Shown here: positions 59,875 through 60,027 of the stretch, piece after piece
How the letters are laid out: each line of letters opens with the position of its first letter
How positions within the stretch are numbered: position 1 is the first letter of the stretch
Source of the DNA: CAYQQR01 sp964420035
GTDB lineage: Bacteria; Bacteroidota; Bacteroidia; Bacteroidales; SM23-62
Length of the DNA: 60,027 nt
Direction of reading: 5' to 3'
Assembly: GCA_964420035.1 (NCBI GenBank)
Contig: CAYQQR010000023.1
Span: 1-60,027 of the forward strand
The notes under the pieces: generated by a model
Seen by the model: the letters and a program-made list of their open reading frames with translations, nothing else
What the model was told of the DNA's origin: nothing
Database searches by the model: none
Position numbers and translations under genes: made by a program

Positions 59875-60027
59875 CTAAATCATTCGTAAATTATAATGAA
59901 ATAATTCCTTAAAGAAATTCGCCCTTATATTTGGATCTTCAAGGATTTCAATAATATCATAGAATTTTTCAACTAGCGTGAGTTTATTACGACACGAAGG
60001 ATAAATCGCCATAACGATCAGATATAC
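59875..60027 (-). CDS. 3' end of an unrecognised leftward gene (partial)
   Basis: An open frame of 50 codons enters from the right window edge and ends at TAG (59875-59877). It reads YPSCRNKLTLVEKFYDIIEI, then LEDPNIRANFFKELFHYNLR. Amino-acid use is protein-like (charged, helical), and the DNA is AT-rich compared with mutS. No family recognised. It is convergent with mutS, 55 bp apart. The start lies outside the window. Confidence 0.5.
   Translation of the reverse strand, partial: VYLIVMAIYPSCRNKLTLVEKFYDIIEILEDPNIRANFFKELFHYNLRMI

Overview
The window looks like chromosomal DNA from a member of the Bacteroidota, probably a Bacteroidales/Marinilabiliales-like or related lineage. The evidence is several lineage-typical families: a Porin_10 type putative porin, DUF4783, DUF5686, PorP/SprF, fused SecDF, and type A and type B C-terminal sorting domains of the type IX secretion system (T9SS). 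It is supported by TAnnTTTG-like -7 promoter boxes and start codons with little Shine-Dalgarno signal. I saw no transposase, integrase, phage gene, CRISPR array or tRNA gene.

Layout. 1-262: the 3' end of an rRNA operon (23S tail, 5S, terminator). 276-7767: envelope genes, namely a porin, the lytic transglycosylase MltF, a Nudix CoA pyrophosphatase, a coiled-coil membrane protein, a LolC/E-type permease and a NamZ-type (DUF1343) muramidase. 7768-12242: an AT-rich accessory island (LuxR-type HTH, Asp-box T9SS cargo, subtilisin-like protease that looks cut short at its C-terminus) lying between copies of a 45-bp repeat. Beyond it is about 1 kb of non-coding DNA packed with palindromes and a roughly 160-bp direct duplication. 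12243-20142: housekeeping genes (aminotransferase, DUF1573 lipoprotein, valS, pdxH, yihY, nadC, DUF4783, rlmH). 20186-25038: a very large multi-pass sensor kinase coupled to an AI-2E family transporter. 25173-35578: a T9SS surface-protein cluster (glycine-rich type B cargo, PorP/SprF, PD40-PKD protein, unknown secreted protein), ending in a beta-propeller/SpoIIE phosphatase.

35575-41658: a lipoprotein and the overlapping operon rluB-DUF5686-era-der, read leftwards. 41732-47541: glmM, then a periplasmic adaptor, a MacB-like permease and a TolC-type channel, with no ATPase gene among them. 47645-55159: mdh, secDF, tatA, a Na+/Ca2+ exchanger, a LolD-type ATPase, a TIGR02757 protein and a degenerate HD-domain protein. 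55164-55462: a trmN6-like gene with its middle deleted. 55517-59819: a saccharopine dehydrogenase family gene and mutS. The last 150 bp hold the 3' end of an unrecognised leftward gene.

Functional themes are envelope biogenesis and protein export: SecDF and Tat for inner-membrane export, Lol-type parts for lipoprotein release, T9SS cargo and PorP/SprF for surface display, and MltF/NamZ/GlmM for peptidoglycan turnover and synthesis. I did not find a clear, wholly new multi-gene system. The most unusual parts are the repeat-flanked island, the structured duplication at 11493-12233, the HD pseudoenzyme next to the broken trmN6, and the T9SS cluster joined to a propeller-SpoIIE regulator.
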